DNA from: Chiridota heheva
Lineage: Eukaryota > Echinodermata > Holothuroidea > Apodida > Chiridotidae
DNA length: 64,000 nt
NCBI GenBank assembly: GCA_020152595.1
Contig: JAIGNY010002025.1
Span: 663,001-727,000 of the forward strand
Direction of reading: 5' to 3'
Made by a program: the position numbers and the translations under genes. Of the stretch, positions 1 through 24,040 are shown in pieces (positions within the stretch are counted from its first letter, which is position 1; every line of letters begins with the position of its first letter). Under the pieces are notes generated by a model. The model saw only the letters and a list, made by a program, of their open reading frames with translations. It ran no database searches and was not told where the DNA came from.

Positions 1-551
1 ATCAATCTTAAGGTCAGGATTGGCTTCTATGAACATGTTAATACGCACGACAACATACACGAAATCTAAAGAAAATCTCTTGATTAATAAACCTTATGCT
101 CTGCGAGTTGACATTTCAAGTAAGTTTTGCAAAAGTAAAGAACTGTTGAACTTAGTATAGGGTTCAATGACATTTGTTATTTTTTACTGGTATTTATGTT
201 GTAAGCAGAAGCTTAACATATTTCGCCCTATAAAAAATTTAGCATGTAAACAAAACTATTAAACTTCTTTGCGTGTCATTGAAAAATTTACAGGTAATAA
301 TTATTGTCTGTTACTTTGTTGTGATGTTTTGTAGACTTAAATTTACAAAAAAATATTCCACTAGTATTCGCCTATTAACTCTTTATTAAATTTTTCATTA
401 CGCGGTATTTACACCCTACAAAAATAAGAATCATCATATGCCTATTCGTATATACCTGATTGGTAAATGTTTTCCCCACAGAAAAGCGTTTGATTTCAAT
501 AACATTCTGGAGTGACGAATCCCCATACCATCATTTTTTTTATTTTTTATA
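1..551. other. AT-rich stretch, no gene seen
   Basis: I see no supportable exon, RNA gene or recognisable repeat here. The reading frames are short and interrupted. Confidence 0.6.
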
Positions 552-1602
<1,051 letters not shown>

Positions 1603-2687
1603 ACAAATCAAAGAAAGTACATTCAGAAGAACAGTTCATGGGTAACCTTTAATCTGGGATACTACGGTCTCGCTAACTTCAGGTGTTGAATAGCAAAGGG
1701 TTCCAACTTGACCCACTGAAACCAGATCTCTAGATTCTAAACAAAAGTTGATATATAAAGAATGATATCGAAAGTTGAAAATATTAATTGTCATTTTCTT
1801 TCTATGTTCGTTTCTCAATAGTAATTTAAGAATGACGCATTGACACTTATTAATACTTTCAAGATGGTACAGTCATGAGATACATAATCTTGTGACTGAA
1901 GGTAGCATTACACTATTTTCGCATTTTCCAATGTCTATCATGCAGTGAGTAAAACCCTACAAACTGAGAGAAAGGCAACACATTTTGTTCACACTATAAT
2001 ATGCGGCGATTTGGGAGAGGAGGGTTTACGGGGAATATCTCCCCCAATACTGTTGTTTATATGCAGGCGTACTGAGCCTATATGGTCCACTTGATTTTGT
2101 CTGGGTTCGGCGCCCCTCCCCTAATTTTGAAAAAAAAGGGTTCGGCGCCCCTCCCCCAATTTTGAAAAGAAATCGCCGCCCTTGCACACTACACATGCTT
2201 CCCAAACTTATTGATTAAAGTAACTTGTTTCAGAAATTTACTTGAGATAGAAGCTACATAACTGATTTAATTTCGTAGTGGTTATTGCCCTTTCTGTATA
2301 TGATAAACTGAAAATCGAGCCAGGTTTGTCATTTTTCTCGTATGAAGATTATATGTTGATGAGGATGGGTCACGCATGAGTCAAGATCGTAAGTACATCA
2401 CTCGTAGTATTGCTCTATCGTTGTGCTAATGTATACCGAGTACAGTATTTCCACGGGTCTTCAAAACTAATTTCTTGAAATGTGCTTCTAAATGTCCTGA
2501 AATTTTTGGTTTTTAACTGAAAATGAGACACATACGAACAAACTTTCTATGTAAACCTAAATGAAAAAAATGTTATTACAGAGAGTTGTCATCTAACGAC
2601 AACCCCCTGGTTATCATAATATTTCCACGAATTTGCCAAAAAAAGAATATTCGACTGAGAGCACCTCTAATTAACCAGTGAAATATT
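1603..2687. other. No gene; short direct repeat of a GC-rich motif
   Basis: There are no supportable exons. Near 2100-2168 a motif of about 32 bp (starting GGGTTCGGCGCCCCTCCCC and running into AATTTTGAAAA) occurs twice in tandem. Elsewhere the sequence is AT-rich and featureless to me. Confidence 0.5.
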
Positions 2688-3330
<643 letters not shown>

Positions 3331-4500
3331 TTGCCCTCTTGAGTTGTGACGCTTCCTATACGCCCATGCATTTTGTACGTCACGGCATTAGCATGTCACT
3401 TGTACGTCATTTTGCACGTCGATTGAATAAAGAAGCCCGTACAATAGGGATGATGAGATTGCGGAAGTACGCCCTCCCTAAATTTATCGAGGTTTTGGCG
3501 AGTACCAATGTTATCAAGGAAATTGAAGGAAAATGTTATCACAACTGTATCTTTCTCTCTCTCTCTCTCTCTTTTTCTTTCTTTTTTGTACACGTAAGTC
3601 ACCTTTGATACGTTTTCAGTGTGGGTTCAGGAATTTGCAGGAAGAAAGGGATGAACATTGGGTTCAACATGGTTAACAGCGGCTGTGACTTACCATGAGC
3701 GACTTGTCGTGTCCAATAATGTACCGACTAGACATATATAAAATATATACAGATTTGTCACAGAGTCGGGCATGTAGCCCCTCCGCTTCACCCCATACAC
3801 ACAATCCTCGATAGGTTCTTCCCTGACCTGGAATAACTTATAATAATGTATTGGACACCATAGAACAAAAGACAAACTGTTGAGACAAAAGATCAAGGTC
3901 ATCGGGTGATATTTTTATTTTTTTATTTTATTACCAAGTGTTAAATCTAAGGAAGGCCCGGGATCATCATGAATGTGTTGAGTGGGGACCAGGCCCAAGG
4001 GGTGTAGTTAAAATTGAGATAATTTTGGGAGATAAAATTGGGAAAGTATTCACATAAAAGTGAACAAATTATTGGATTTTTGTGTAATATTACTGGAAAT
4101 TTTGCAATCCTGGAAAGAGTTTCCAACATTTCCCGAAAAGTGTTGCCCAAAAATGAAGGAAATTTCCGGTAGCCCTATATCGAAACAAAATTCCGTATTA
4201 AATTTGCCTTCAAAATGACAAAATTCCCCCCCAGAAAAAAAAAAAAAAAACGAAGAAAATTGCCCGAAAATGAACAAAATTCCCGAAAATGAACGAAAGA
4301 TCTCGAAAAAAATGAAAACTAAATATGCTGAAACTTAAAAAACCACACGAAGACTATTTCTAGACTGCTGATTGTGTGTACATTTCCAAGCGTGTTTAAG
4401 TGCGACACAATAATAAGCACGCGTGACAAAGTACACTTCGTTTTTGTTTCCACCATCAGTCCATGCACTTACGTTACATAAATAGGTACGTACACCGACG
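3331..4500. other. No gene; CT tract and degenerate GGAAATTTTC-type repeat
   Basis: A pyrimidine tract of CT dinucleotides lies at about 3549-3583. From about 3950 to 4320 the sequence is built of degenerate words such as TTCCCGAAAATGAA and GGGAAATTTTG. The same texture recurs near 10010-10200, 17040-17310 and 63880-64000, so it is probably a dispersed, heavily decayed repeat family. I see no supportable exon. Confidence 0.5.
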
Positions 4501-5439
4501 TCATCCGCACGCGCTTTTTTTTCTGCAGCCCAGAATTGCCATTACAGATTTTTTCAGCCAATCATATACAAGAATAAGAATGACGTAATTAGATATGAAG
4601 ATTTATATATAACTTTAGGACGTTCAACGTTGCATATTCATATATGTTGGCAGACACTATCTGAACTGCTGTATTTATATATATGCTACGATTAATGTAT
4701 ATTTATTTTTTTAAAGTAAATTTTGCAACTGTCAAATTATCTGAGTTGAGTACTGTAACACAGGTGAATATATTTCATGAAGCTCGCATAATAACGCGCA
4801 TAAAAACTGGTCCCTGTATTAAAATCAAAGTTACAGTTATTAGAATCGGGCCCACTGGCACTAACCTACAACGCGCTTTTTGTCCAAAAAGGAAAATGAT
4901 ATGGGACTTAGGAAGTCAGGGCCTAATGAAACAAACAGTGAAACTCACTACGACTACGCACTCCACCTTATAAAAGGGAGCTTTTAATTTGCAGGGTATT
5001 CTATAGTTACTCCCATACTCCATAATGTAAACACTGCTGTAACTTTAAAGCAAAAAAAAAGTCGCTTAACTACTACTATATAAATTATGTCTTAATTTTC
5101 ATACAAGGAGCAAGTGTTAGAACTTCACTCAGAACACCACTTACTGAGATATTGTTAACTACTTCCTCGATATTCAAAGGAGGATTCGCTTCGTAGCACA
5201 TTTTAAATTGTGCCATATCTGTAGTGTCAGGTTTTTTCCAATGCTTTCCGGCAAAGTGATGTTATTCACTCGCGGTCATGGAATTACTAAGTCCTAAATT
5301 ATTTCGGTCGACGATATGTCATAAGTTGTATATGAACGTTCATATTTAATACGTCATCGTTATTCTTGTACATGATTGGCTGAAAAAAATCTGTAATGCC
5401 AATTCTGGTCTGCAGAAGAAAAAAAGCGCCATCCGCACA
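4501..5439. mobile_element. Inverted-repeat element, MITE-like
   Basis: The arm at 4501-4590 is matched in reverse complement by 5347-5439. The shared core reads CTGCAG, AGAATTG, CATTACAGAT, a T run, CAGCCAATCAT, ACAAGAATAA and GACGTA, with scattered mismatches and a small indel. About 760 bp of non-coding sequence separates the arms. This fits a non-autonomous DNA transposon or foldback element. I could not define a clean target-site duplication, so the outer limits are approximate. Confidence 0.6.
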
Positions 5440-6676
5440 CGGTGCAGGGAATCATCCAATCACTGGTCATGGAATTGTAAACAAACAAAGAGCGCACAAC
5501 AAAATACGCTTTGCTTTGCCTCTACATGTTGTCATCTTTCATATCGAAACTGAATATAGCTCAAATGAAAAACATTAATTTCTGGTTGTTTGAGTTTAAG
5601 AAATTGTTATTTTTGCATTTTCTATTTAGTTTTCGATTACTGAAAGTGTATGTTCTTTTAAATTGTCAATAAGCTGAATTCGTGGACAATGTGCATTACA
5701 TAAAACTTACTTCCCGTACGCAAGAGGTACCCAACTCTGGCATGTGACGTCACATGCACATACACGTTTTTTTCTTTTTTTTGTGGTGGAATACCGACGT
5801 AAGCGGTGGTGATCTATTGTGATGTTACATACACTGCCTCGAAACCTCCAATATTGGCACGAAATATGAAAGTGTAAAGTTTAATCGTAAAACGAATGCT
5901 TTTGAAAAAATATGTCAATTCATATTCCCCCAATTCAAAGTTGATCCGCAAATAAGTTGCCAATAATTATTCCCATTACATTCATGTAATTTCGTAGACA
6001 GATTATTAATGGCCAATGAAAAATTATAATTATACAAAAATTATAAACTGCCAACGCGGAATATGTAATAATTGTGCGTTCTTATGGATACGAGGGTGAC
6101 CGTGCGTGTCGTTTTAGCGCCTCCAGCTCTGCGCCGGTATTTCGTTTCGAGGCAGTGGAACAAATCACAATATGGCATTTTGCTGAGAAATGTTCCTCTT
6201 CGCAAGAGCACAAGATTTACCCGAATCTAAAATCAACACTTCCCAATCAGGGGAAGTCTTCTTCCTGCACTTTATTTATTTACTACACGCATTAAAAAGT
6301 TGGTGTTTATCTTTCAATCATTACCACAGTTCACTGCAAATAGATTTTGCATACAGACGCGTTACCGTAGAAACAGCTATTGTGCGCGTCACAATAGGGC
6401 ACTCCGAAACCCCTTTTTGTTGTATGTTTTGAATCAATACTTAACCTGTTGTAGGTGTTGCTTGTTGTCCCACCTCATCGTTGAGGCATTTCCTTGTCGC
6501 TTCAGTTGCGATCTGTTGTTAAAACGTAATATCTATAGCGTTGTGTAGTTTCTAATTCATCCATTCTGAAGGATACACTTGAATTTTTGTTATTATAAAC
6601 CATCTTGAAGAGAGGACCTATGCACAATAGTTTTCCTGTGAGAAATTCAGCTTTTTAGAAGTTTTATTTTTGCTAG
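5440..6676. other. Upstream flank of gene 1, no exon assigned
   Basis: No coding exon could be assigned. Gene 1 starts right after a splice acceptor at 6675-6676, so at least one upstream, probably non-coding, exon should lie here or further left. The relatively CpG-rich stretch around 6050-6200 is a plausible promoter or first-exon area, but that is only inference. Confidence 0.35.
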
Positions 6677-6708
6677 GAACACCAAGTGACTCTTTTCCGA
6701 AGCCCAAC

Positions 6709-16529
<9,821 letters not shown>

Positions 16530-16689
16530 CTGCCAGTGCAATTCTGCGTCACAACTACATTAATTATCATCATCAGATTTAAAATATGTCTATCTTGAAG
16601 TAAATATTCTTTTATTTTAACAGTGTATATTTTTGAAGACTACACTATGTTTCAAAGTTGTTTTTGTTTTTGAGAACTACGACAATGTA

Positions 16690-16695
16690 AATAAA
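16690..16695 (+). terminator. Poly(A) signal for gene 1
   Basis: AATAAA lies 161 bases after the gene 1 stop codon in otherwise AT-rich 3'-UTR-like sequence. The cleavage site is not determined. Confidence 0.6.
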
Positions 16696-17734
16696 TTCCT
16701 GAAAAAGGTGATTATTTGTTGCAGTCCTCTTCTGTTATATCTGTTATGATGCATGGAGCTCAGTTTATAGTTGATAAACTGTTTTCTCATTTTCTTTTGT
16801 GAGTCATTTCTGATGAAACTCCTCCCTCCTTGAAATCATCACATGCTAAGTTACAGAAAGATTTTAAAGCCTAGCCTTAAACGTGGCCCAGGGGCCTCTC
16901 TAGCTTTTCGTTTTTTGGAAGCTTAAGTCCCCTAAAAGTAGAAACTTCCTCTCTGGGGGAGGAGGGAGAAGACCAAAGGCGTAGAAAGTTGGGACCCCCC
17001 CCCCCCTTCCTTCCCCCAAGGAAGTTTTTATTTCCCGGTTACATGATTTCTTCTTAATTGAAAGAAATTATTAGGAAATTATTACCATAAAATTGAAGGG
17101 AAAGGAACAAAATTGTTGTAAATTTTGTCAAAATTTACCACAACTGACAGTGATTCCGCGGAATTTGAAGAAGTAAAATATCCCAAAATTGAAGAAAAAT
17201 TTACGAACATTTTCGTAACTCTTGATGAAAGTTTGCGGAAAATGGTTCTTACTAACGAAGTTTTTTGCTCCCGAAAATCCAATATTGAAGGAGATTTCTT
17301 GAATTAGCTGTTTAGCAGCAACATTTCATTGCAATTTAGTAAAGCAGTGCAATGCATCCGCTTGTAACCATGATACATATTTGAGTCCCCCCGCCCCCTC
17401 TCCTGTTTCCCAGAGAGGTGACCCTTCCTTTAACCCTTGACAGGACAAATGTTGCCAATTGACCATCAGGCGAAAAGGTGAAGGTGAAGGCATATTTGAA
17501 AATTGTATCGCTTTCAAAGTAATTGGAGAGGGGTGGGAGGGTAAGGGAAGGGGGGGGGTGGCCATGATATTAATAAAACTCACCTCTCCATAATTCTAAA
17601 GTTTTGGGGTTTGTACAGAATATATTGTAGCTTTGGTCCAAACTTCAAAATTGTTGGTCCAAAATTAAAAATTTGTAGTCCAAAATTGAAGATTCTAGAT
17701 CCACAATTATAGATTTTATATCACAATTAAAGAT

Positions 17735-18075
17735 TTTTGATCCAAAATTGAGGAATTTTGGTGCAAACTGGAATAGTTTTGGTCAAAAATTAACGATAAT
17801 TCAGTCGATACGATTAAAAAATTCCAACGTCTCTTTTCTATGATCATTTGATATTTCATTTAATTATATTTAGAGCTTTGACAAAAAACAAATAGGTAGG
17901 AGAGGGAGGGGGTGAGGGGAAAATAACCCCGCTTAGACACGCCACTGATGGAAGCCTAACTTGTTACGGTGAGGAAGCTTCTGCTTCATAACAGTACTCA
18001 CCTTCCGTATGTCATGGAATGTTAAGTATATAAGCAGATAAGTCAGCATATGGTGGGGTACGGTATTGACCATGT
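17735..18075. repeat. Duplicated block, copy 1 (pair 18990-19345)
   Basis: Shares ordered matches with 18990-19345: GAGGAATTTTGGTGCAAACTG, TTTTGGTCAAAAATTAACGA, TCTATGATCATTTGATAT, CGCCACTGATG, AAGCCTAACTTGTTACG, and TGTCATGGAATGTTAAGTAT up to GGTACGGTATTGAC. Several small indels separate the copies, so the duplication is old or both are copies of one interspersed repeat. Confidence 0.8.
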
Positions 18076-18424
18076 TGAAAGCACCTTTAAGCAGATAACG
18101 ATTTGAGATTTTATGCAGTCGTTTTGTTGAAATTGTTGCTATGGAATTATTTTGCTGCACTTTGATGAGCAGATGAGGGATAGCGAAACTGCTGAGCGTT
18201 TAAAATTACGGTACACACAATCCGTTGTATTTTTACCACTTTATGCCTTGAAATGCGCTTAGGATGTGAATCTTGCTTAAACTGTTGAGATTATTTTCAA
18301 GGGTGCCGGAAGGGACTCAGGGGATGGAAGGAGAAGGAGGGGTGGTGGGGTGGGGGGTGGGGGGAGAAATTTCAATGAGGGTGTCTTATTTATTTAAGAT
18401 TCTTAATGAAGAAAAGTCTTTAGT

Positions 18425-18770
18425 TTCATGACTCTGGGGGCACAGGATTTAAGTGCCATTTTTTCGAATGATGTATTTCGAAAGTATACGGTACCCGACT
18501 TATAGCTTTAGGGACCCTAACCCCACGCCCGCTCCCCTTAAGTTCATTGGAAAATTTCTTAATTTTCATCAGTCAGAAAATTACTGGTGAACGTTTTTAC
18601 TTTTCTTCTTAAATTTGCAGCTATGAAAATTTGTGAATTTTAGATCAAGATATTTAGGACCAAAATCCGGGAAAATAGGAAATTTCACATACCAAATTAT
18701 ACAAGAATTGAAAAATTTGTAGATCATAAGTCTTGAAATCGGAAATATTTATATCAAGATTAGTTGTGTA
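18425..18770. repeat. Dispersed repeat copy B
   Basis: Homologous to 6945-7300 in gene 1 intron 1, sharing GGGGGCACAGGAT, GAAAATTACTGGTGA and TAGATCATAAGTCTTGAAAT in the same order. Confidence 0.7.
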
Positions 18771-18989
18771 ATCAGAGGTGTCGGAAGGATTTCGAAGCAA
18801 GGGGGCAGAAAAAAGTGAGAGCACCTTTTGCCAGTAATTGAGGGGCACTTTCATTTTTAAAAAGGGTCACTTTTGTAAGTTTTTGACAAAGTTAGGGCAC
18901 GTGCGTCTGGCCCGGTTCATACATAGATGGCTTGAGCATAGGCGGTATTTGGTTGGAGCAAGGGGCACTTGCCCCATTCCTACATCCAC

Positions 18990-19345
18990 AAGATTTTTGA
19001 TTCAAAATTGAGGAATTTTGGTGCAAACTGGAAAAGTTTTGGTCAAAAATTAACGATAATTCAGACAATGCGATTAAAAAAAATGTCAACGTCTGTTTTC
19101 TATGATCATTTGATATATCAGTTAAATATATTTATAGCCTTGACAAAATTTGGGGGGAAGGGCTGCGACATTTTTTAGGGAGCTAAGCCCGCAATTATCC
19201 CCGCTTAGATACGCCACTGATGTAAGCCTAACTTGTTACGATGAGGAAGGTTCTGCTTCAAAACTGTCAAAACAGTAATCACCTCCCGTATGTCATGGAA
19301 TGTTAAGTATATAAGTCAGCATATGGTAGGGTACGGTATTGACTA
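18990..19345. repeat. Duplicated block, copy 2
   Basis: Second copy of the block at 17735-18075, in the same orientation about 1.25 kb downstream. It shows scattered substitutions and an extra AAAACTGTC near 19260. Confidence 0.8.
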
Positions 19346-19429
19346 CCAGCGCTGGCAATTTCCTCACGACTATTCCACAATTCCCACCCTGAAATGCCCT
19401 ATCATGTACTTCAATTACTGTCAGTTTAA

Positions 19430-20601
19430 AGGATTAGTTCAGTGATCATTGCCAAACAAGTTCATTTCATATGAAAGGGAAATTTAAGAAAAACAAAATG
19501 GTGAACAAATTACTTCAATGTCTTATTCCGTTGAGCAGATATATTCAACTGTTCAAGAGTTCAAGCATTAAATGATGGGTTCAAATTGTAATGGTTGTGG
19601 ACGTCTACTGTAGAAGGTTGTGGGACGTCTACTGTAGAAAGTTGTGAACGTCTGTTGCAGAAGGTTGTGAACGTCTACTGCAGAAGGTTGTGAACGTCTA
19701 CTGTAGAAAGTTGTGAACGTCTACTGTAGAACGTTGTAGGACGTCTATTGTAGAAGGTTGTGGTACTGTAGAAGGTTGTGTGACGTCAACTCTAGACGGT
19801 TTTGAACGTCTACTGTAGAAGGTTGTGAGACGTCTAGTGTAGAAGGTTGTGGACGTCTACTGTAGAAGGTTGTGGGACGTCTACTGTAGAAGATTGTGGG
19901 ACGTCTACTGTAAAAGGCTGTGAACGTCTACTGTAGAAGGTTGTGAACGTCTACTGTAGAAGGCTGTGGGACTTCTACTGTAGAAAGTTGTGGGACGTCT
20001 ACTGTAGAAGGTTGTGCACGTCTACTGTAGAAGGTTGTGAATGTCTACTGTAGAAGGTTGTGTACGTCTACTGTAAAAGGCTGTGGGACTTCTACTGTAG
20101 AAGGTTGTGGGACGTCTACTGTAGAAGGTTGTGCACGTCTACTGTAGAAGGTTGTGAATGTCTACTGTAGAAGGTTGTGTACGTCTACTGTAAAAGGTTG
20201 TGGGACGTCTAGTGTAGAAGGTTGTGGAACGTCTAGTGTAGAAGGTTGTGGTACGTCTACTGTAGAAGGTTGTGGAACGTCTACTGTAGAAGGTTGTGGT
20301 ACGTCTACTGTAGAAGGTTGTGGTACGTCTACTGTAGAAGGTTGACGAACGTCTAATGTAGAAGGCTGGCGAACGTTTACTGTAGAAAGTTAGCGAAATT
20401 GGCGTCTTCATCATTATTGTCGTAATCGGAAAAAATACAAAAGAGTACATAAAAACTTGATGTGATTTCACAACTTGCGTATGATTTAAGTCGTTTCTAC
20501 ACAAATGAAAGATAACTTTAAGTTTGAATGTCTCCTTAACGGAATAAGATATTTGATTGCCTACTGTACATTCTTTTTGACGACTGAACAACGTTAATCC
20601 T
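19430..20601. mobile_element. TTAA-flanked MITE-like element 1
   Basis: Flanked by TTAA at 19426-19429 and 20602-20605. The left end reads AGGATTAGTTCAGTGATCA. The right end is the reverse complement of AGGATTAACGTTGTTCAGTCGTCA. The inner arms share AATTCCGTT or ATTCCGTTAAGGAGA-like words on opposite strands, so the inverted repeats extend for roughly 100 bp. The middle is filled by a minisatellite. TTAA duplication fits piggyBac-mobilised MITEs. Confidence 0.72.
19597..20395. repeat. Minisatellite, about 23-26 bp unit
   Basis: Roughly 33 imperfect copies of ACGTCTACTGTAGAAGGTTGTG with an optional GG, GT or GA spacer. Variant units (TGTTGCAG, CTAGTGTAG, TACTTCTACTG) are scattered, and a block around 19980-20070 is repeated at about 20100-20190, which shows higher-order duplication. 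Confidence 0.95.
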
Positions 20602-20605
20602 TTAA

Positions 20606-21413
20606 AGGGTTAGTTCAGTCGTCAATGATGTTCATCTTATTAAAGAGGGCTTCAAAAGATACAAATTTGTGAAAAACGCATTCCAAAATCTAATTCCGTT
20701 AAGCAGTTCAGGAGATATTTTATTCTAATGTTCTGTATCATTTTGTTCAGAAACAATTAAAATCAGGCTAGTCCTGACGACAAACCCTCAGATTCTTGAT
20801 GTATTCTATCATATTTTCCCATGCGATTTTGTGGCTTGAAAACTTTGATATGTTAGGGTAGTAGGCATTTATAGAAACATAATTTAGTATGGGTAATTAT
20901 AATTTATCACTTGAAGAAAGCATGGGGAATAATCATTCAAATAGTAAATAAGTTTTTTTTAAATGCAAATTTTTGATTTTGTTTCAAAACACTACCCTCC
21001 GCACTTAGTCTCGTTTTGCTAAAAGTTCCCCTTCTAGTTGAAATTATGGTTGATATCTATATAAGTCTAGAGCTATAGAGTGTGAGATGAATAAGGTCTT
21101 TGAATTCTGCATCAAACCTTATGTACAAAAGCTAGTCAGAACTGATGTGTCAGGGAAAGCACGGAACCGGGATCGCAAATAATCTTCTTATTCTTTGCTT
21201 TCGACCTTGGAAATTCCTGGATCTGCGCCTGATCAATCAACAAGACAGAACTTATATGGGTTAAGGTTAGATTTAGGTAAGTTAGATTATAACATTTGAA
21301 TATCTCCTTAACTGTTTAATGGAATAAGATATTGAAGTAGTTTCTTCACCATTTTGAATCTATATACGTCATCTTTCTTATTAAATAAGTTTGCTTGACC
21401 ACTGAGCTTATCT
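20606..21413. mobile_element. TTAA-flanked MITE-like element 2
   Basis: Begins directly after the TTAA (20602-20605) that also ends element 1. The left end is AGGGTTAGTTCAGTCGTCA with GATGTTCATCTTATTAAAGA. The right end, before TTAA at 21414-21417, is the reverse complement of AGATAAGCTCAGTGGTCA with a matching TTATTTAATAAGAAAGATGA arm. No coding capacity is seen. Confidence 0.7.
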
Positions 21414-21899
21414 TTAAATGCTTGTTATGAACATTTAAGGTACACTGTGAGCAGGCCTTAAAATGCTTCCCCAACCATTAATTATCCTTTTAAAATGCCC
21501 TAAAGCCTCTGGAAAGAAACGGGAGAAAATCATATAAGGGGTTCACCGCAATAGGGCATCCTGCTTGAGCAAATCAAATGAGCGAATTTTAATGCAGAGT
21601 AGTCGCTAAATATAGTGCAATTTAATTTGGGCAGGGTGGTGCGACCGTATCCCCTTCAATTTCTCAAGAGGCAGTCATAAAAACGGTTCCAGGCGGTGAA
21701 AGGGTCAGTCAATATTACGGTTAAAAGTAAAGATAATTATTTTTCATTTATAAGTTTGTCCAAAATGCTTAGATCAAAATTGAAGAATTTTGGTCTAAAT
21801 AGAACTTATTTCTGGGCCACAATTGAAGATAAATCAGTAAGATGTGGATAAGGCCTTTATCAATGTCAAAAGTGCACTTTTTTACGACAGCACGCCGTG

Positions 21900-23340
21900 A
21901 TTATAAAAGAGGTCGAAAGCAAAAAATATGAAGATTATTCGCGATCCCAATTCCGAGCCAATGGTTGGGTGGCGCTCACCGTCCTTCGGAGGGGACGTAA
22001 AGCCGTCGGTCCTGATGGTAGGAGTTTCACCCCTGTCTGGTTCTCTGAATTCTTTTCAAAAAGAGCAGATTGTTCTCGGTGTTCATCCACTTTCCATCCT
22101 GTCAAATTCATTATGACTTACGTGTGCTTTCCCTAGCATAGTGCCTGAAAGTGAAATACAATACTTCCTTGCTTCTTCCGTTCTCAGCTGCTTTTTTTGG
22201 CCGCCACTGCCTTCTCCTCTATCCATTTTCTCGTGTCCTCCCTTACGCTCCTCTTCATTTCCTTGTCTTTCTCTTTGTACTCTTCTTCCCGTCTCTGCTG
22301 CAGTCTATCTGATCTTGTGTTTTTCAATCTCAGCTTCGCCTCTTTCCTTTCCATGACTTTCTTCCATGTTTCATTCCTTATTCATGATTTGCTTTGTTTC
22401 CTTGTCTTTCCGATGATTTTCCTGGCAGCTTCTATGTACGCCTCCAAAGTCTTATTGTGTTTTACCTCTGGGTCTCTTATGTCTCATAGAGCCTGAAAGC
22501 TGCTTTTCACCTCTATGTTACACCTCTTCCTAATATTTTCACTCTGCAGTTTGCGTACATCAAACCTCTCCCTTACTTTCTTCTTTGCCACATTACTTGC
22601 TAGCTTTAGCCTAATACTAGTTCTGACAAGATAGTGGTCAGTGCACACATTTGGTCATCTCATAGCTCGTGTCCAGTGTTGATGTACTCATGGGATAATT
22701 CACCATAACTTGGCAGATCTGATTTAACGTCCTCCCGTCCGGTGATCTCCAAATCACTTTGTGGATTTTTTTGTGCGAAAATACCGTTCCAGTGATAATA
22801 AATTCATTGGCGCTGCAGAAGTTGCATAATCTCTCGCTGTTGTCATTCATGACTCCAACACCATGTTCTCCCTATTACTCCGTCCCTGTTCTTGTTATCA
22901 TTATTATTACCTTGGCGTTCAAGTCACCCATAAGTACAATCATGTCATGCTAGTTGCAGCTTGCTAGTGTGTCCTGCCTGCCTGCAGCTGGTTGTAAAAA
23001 AATTATCTTTATCTTCATCATTTGCATCGTTCGTTGGCGCATATGCTTGTATTGTAAGCGTTTGTGCTTCAAGTAGAACCTTGCCATTATTATCCTTTTG
23101 CTGACCGGCGTCCACCGCATCAGAGCCCTCTTTGCTCTCGCACTTCTCATTATGGCTGCTCCTCCTTGTAGCACCACTTCATCACCTACATATACCACAG
23201 CCTCACCACTTTGTAGCGCTACCGGCTCTTACTAATTCCTAGTACTTCAATTCCGTACTCTCTCATCTCATTGGCCACTTGTGCGGTTTTCGCTGTCTCC
23301 GCCATGGTCCTTACATTCGAGCATCCTATGCTGGTTCATT
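21900..23340 (-). pseudogene. RTE-type LINE, endonuclease part
   Basis: Read leftward, the N-terminal endonuclease begins near 23330 (SNVRTMAETAKTAQVANE, then REYGIEVLGISKSR). YVGDEVVLQGGAAIM, MGDLNAK-like remnants, the core block NFCSANEFIITGT and IHKVIWRSPDGRT, and a Lys/Glu-rich linker (about 22500-22150) follow. This order is that of the apurinic-like endonuclease and linker of RTE-family non-LTR retrotransposons. The reverse transcriptase that should follow is absent. Several frameshifts and stops occur. The segment at 23340-23690 is probably its 5' leader. Confidence 0.75.
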
Positions 23341-23798
23341 GTTGGGGGCCACTATGAATCCCATCAGCCTTTGTGCTTTCCGCAGGCTTTGACCCAAGGG
23401 CGTCATCACTTCATCTACAGCACTTTCCCCAGTTTTGGTTGTATCATTTTCAGCGTTTTCGGTTTCTGTAACGTTAAGTTTTTACAGAGCAGGGCTGTTA
23501 ACCCTACGCCAAAAGCCCAACGTAGAGGACCAGGGACTGTAATTAGTCAGGCTTCTCCCCTGAGACCAGTCCAGCATGGTTGGACTTGCCAGGGATATCA
23601 ATTCCCACCGGCATTGCTCACAGTATCACGGAAACACACAAGGCTACCTACCACGACAAGGTAACAGTCCGTAGGTAGCATAGGAAGCACACCTTTAACT
23701 TAGCTGTCCCAAGGCTCAGATGAATGCAATATCATTGTATAAGCTGATAAGCAGGATAAGTCATTTCAGGAAGAACAGAGATACGGTGAGATTTACCA

Positions 23799-23882
23799 GG
23801 TCGGTTAGCTCAGTCGGCAGAACTTGGTGCTAATAACACTGCTAATAACAGTTAGGTCAAGGGTTCGAACCCCATATCAACC
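23799..23882 (+). pseudogene. tRNA-Ile-like pseudogene 1
   Basis: Starts GGTCGGTTAGCTCAGTCGGC and ends GGGTTCGAACCCC plus an acceptor strand. The anticodon arm carries an internal duplication (CTAATAACA occurs twice), so the cloverleaf is broken. Confidence 0.7.
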
Positions 23883-24040
23883 AGATATTTTGTTAGTTTT
23901 GTATTATGTTCAAGAACGCACATTGTTTTTTGATAAATTTATGAATAATGATAAACTATTGAAACACACCTTCAATTGTTCAAGGTTCAAATGAATGCAA
24001 TACCTTTCTAAGCAGAACAGAGATTCCGTGCTATTTTCCA

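Larger units (their letters stand above)
16700..19420. other. No gene; decayed dispersed repeats
   Basis: Several G-rich and C-rich runs (about 16998-17010 and 18330-18365) and many degenerate words of the TTGGTCCAAAATTGAAGA type suggest decayed tandem-like repeats. The stretch also holds a duplicated block described separately. I see no exon. Confidence 0.5.

Noticed and set aside
4683-4973. 96-codon plus-strand frame
   Set aside because: It lies inside the inverted-repeat element and has no protein-like pattern or similarity I can identify.
19597-20395. Possible CRISPR-like array or repeat protein (TVEGCG frames)
   Set aside because: Units are contiguous imperfect tandem copies without unique spacers, and the genome is eukaryotic. 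It is an ordinary minisatellite.
22141-22496. Plus-strand Ser/Leu/Phe-rich frames resembling membrane proteins
   Set aside because: They are the complement of the Lys/Glu/Arg-rich linker of the minus-strand RTE-type LINE.
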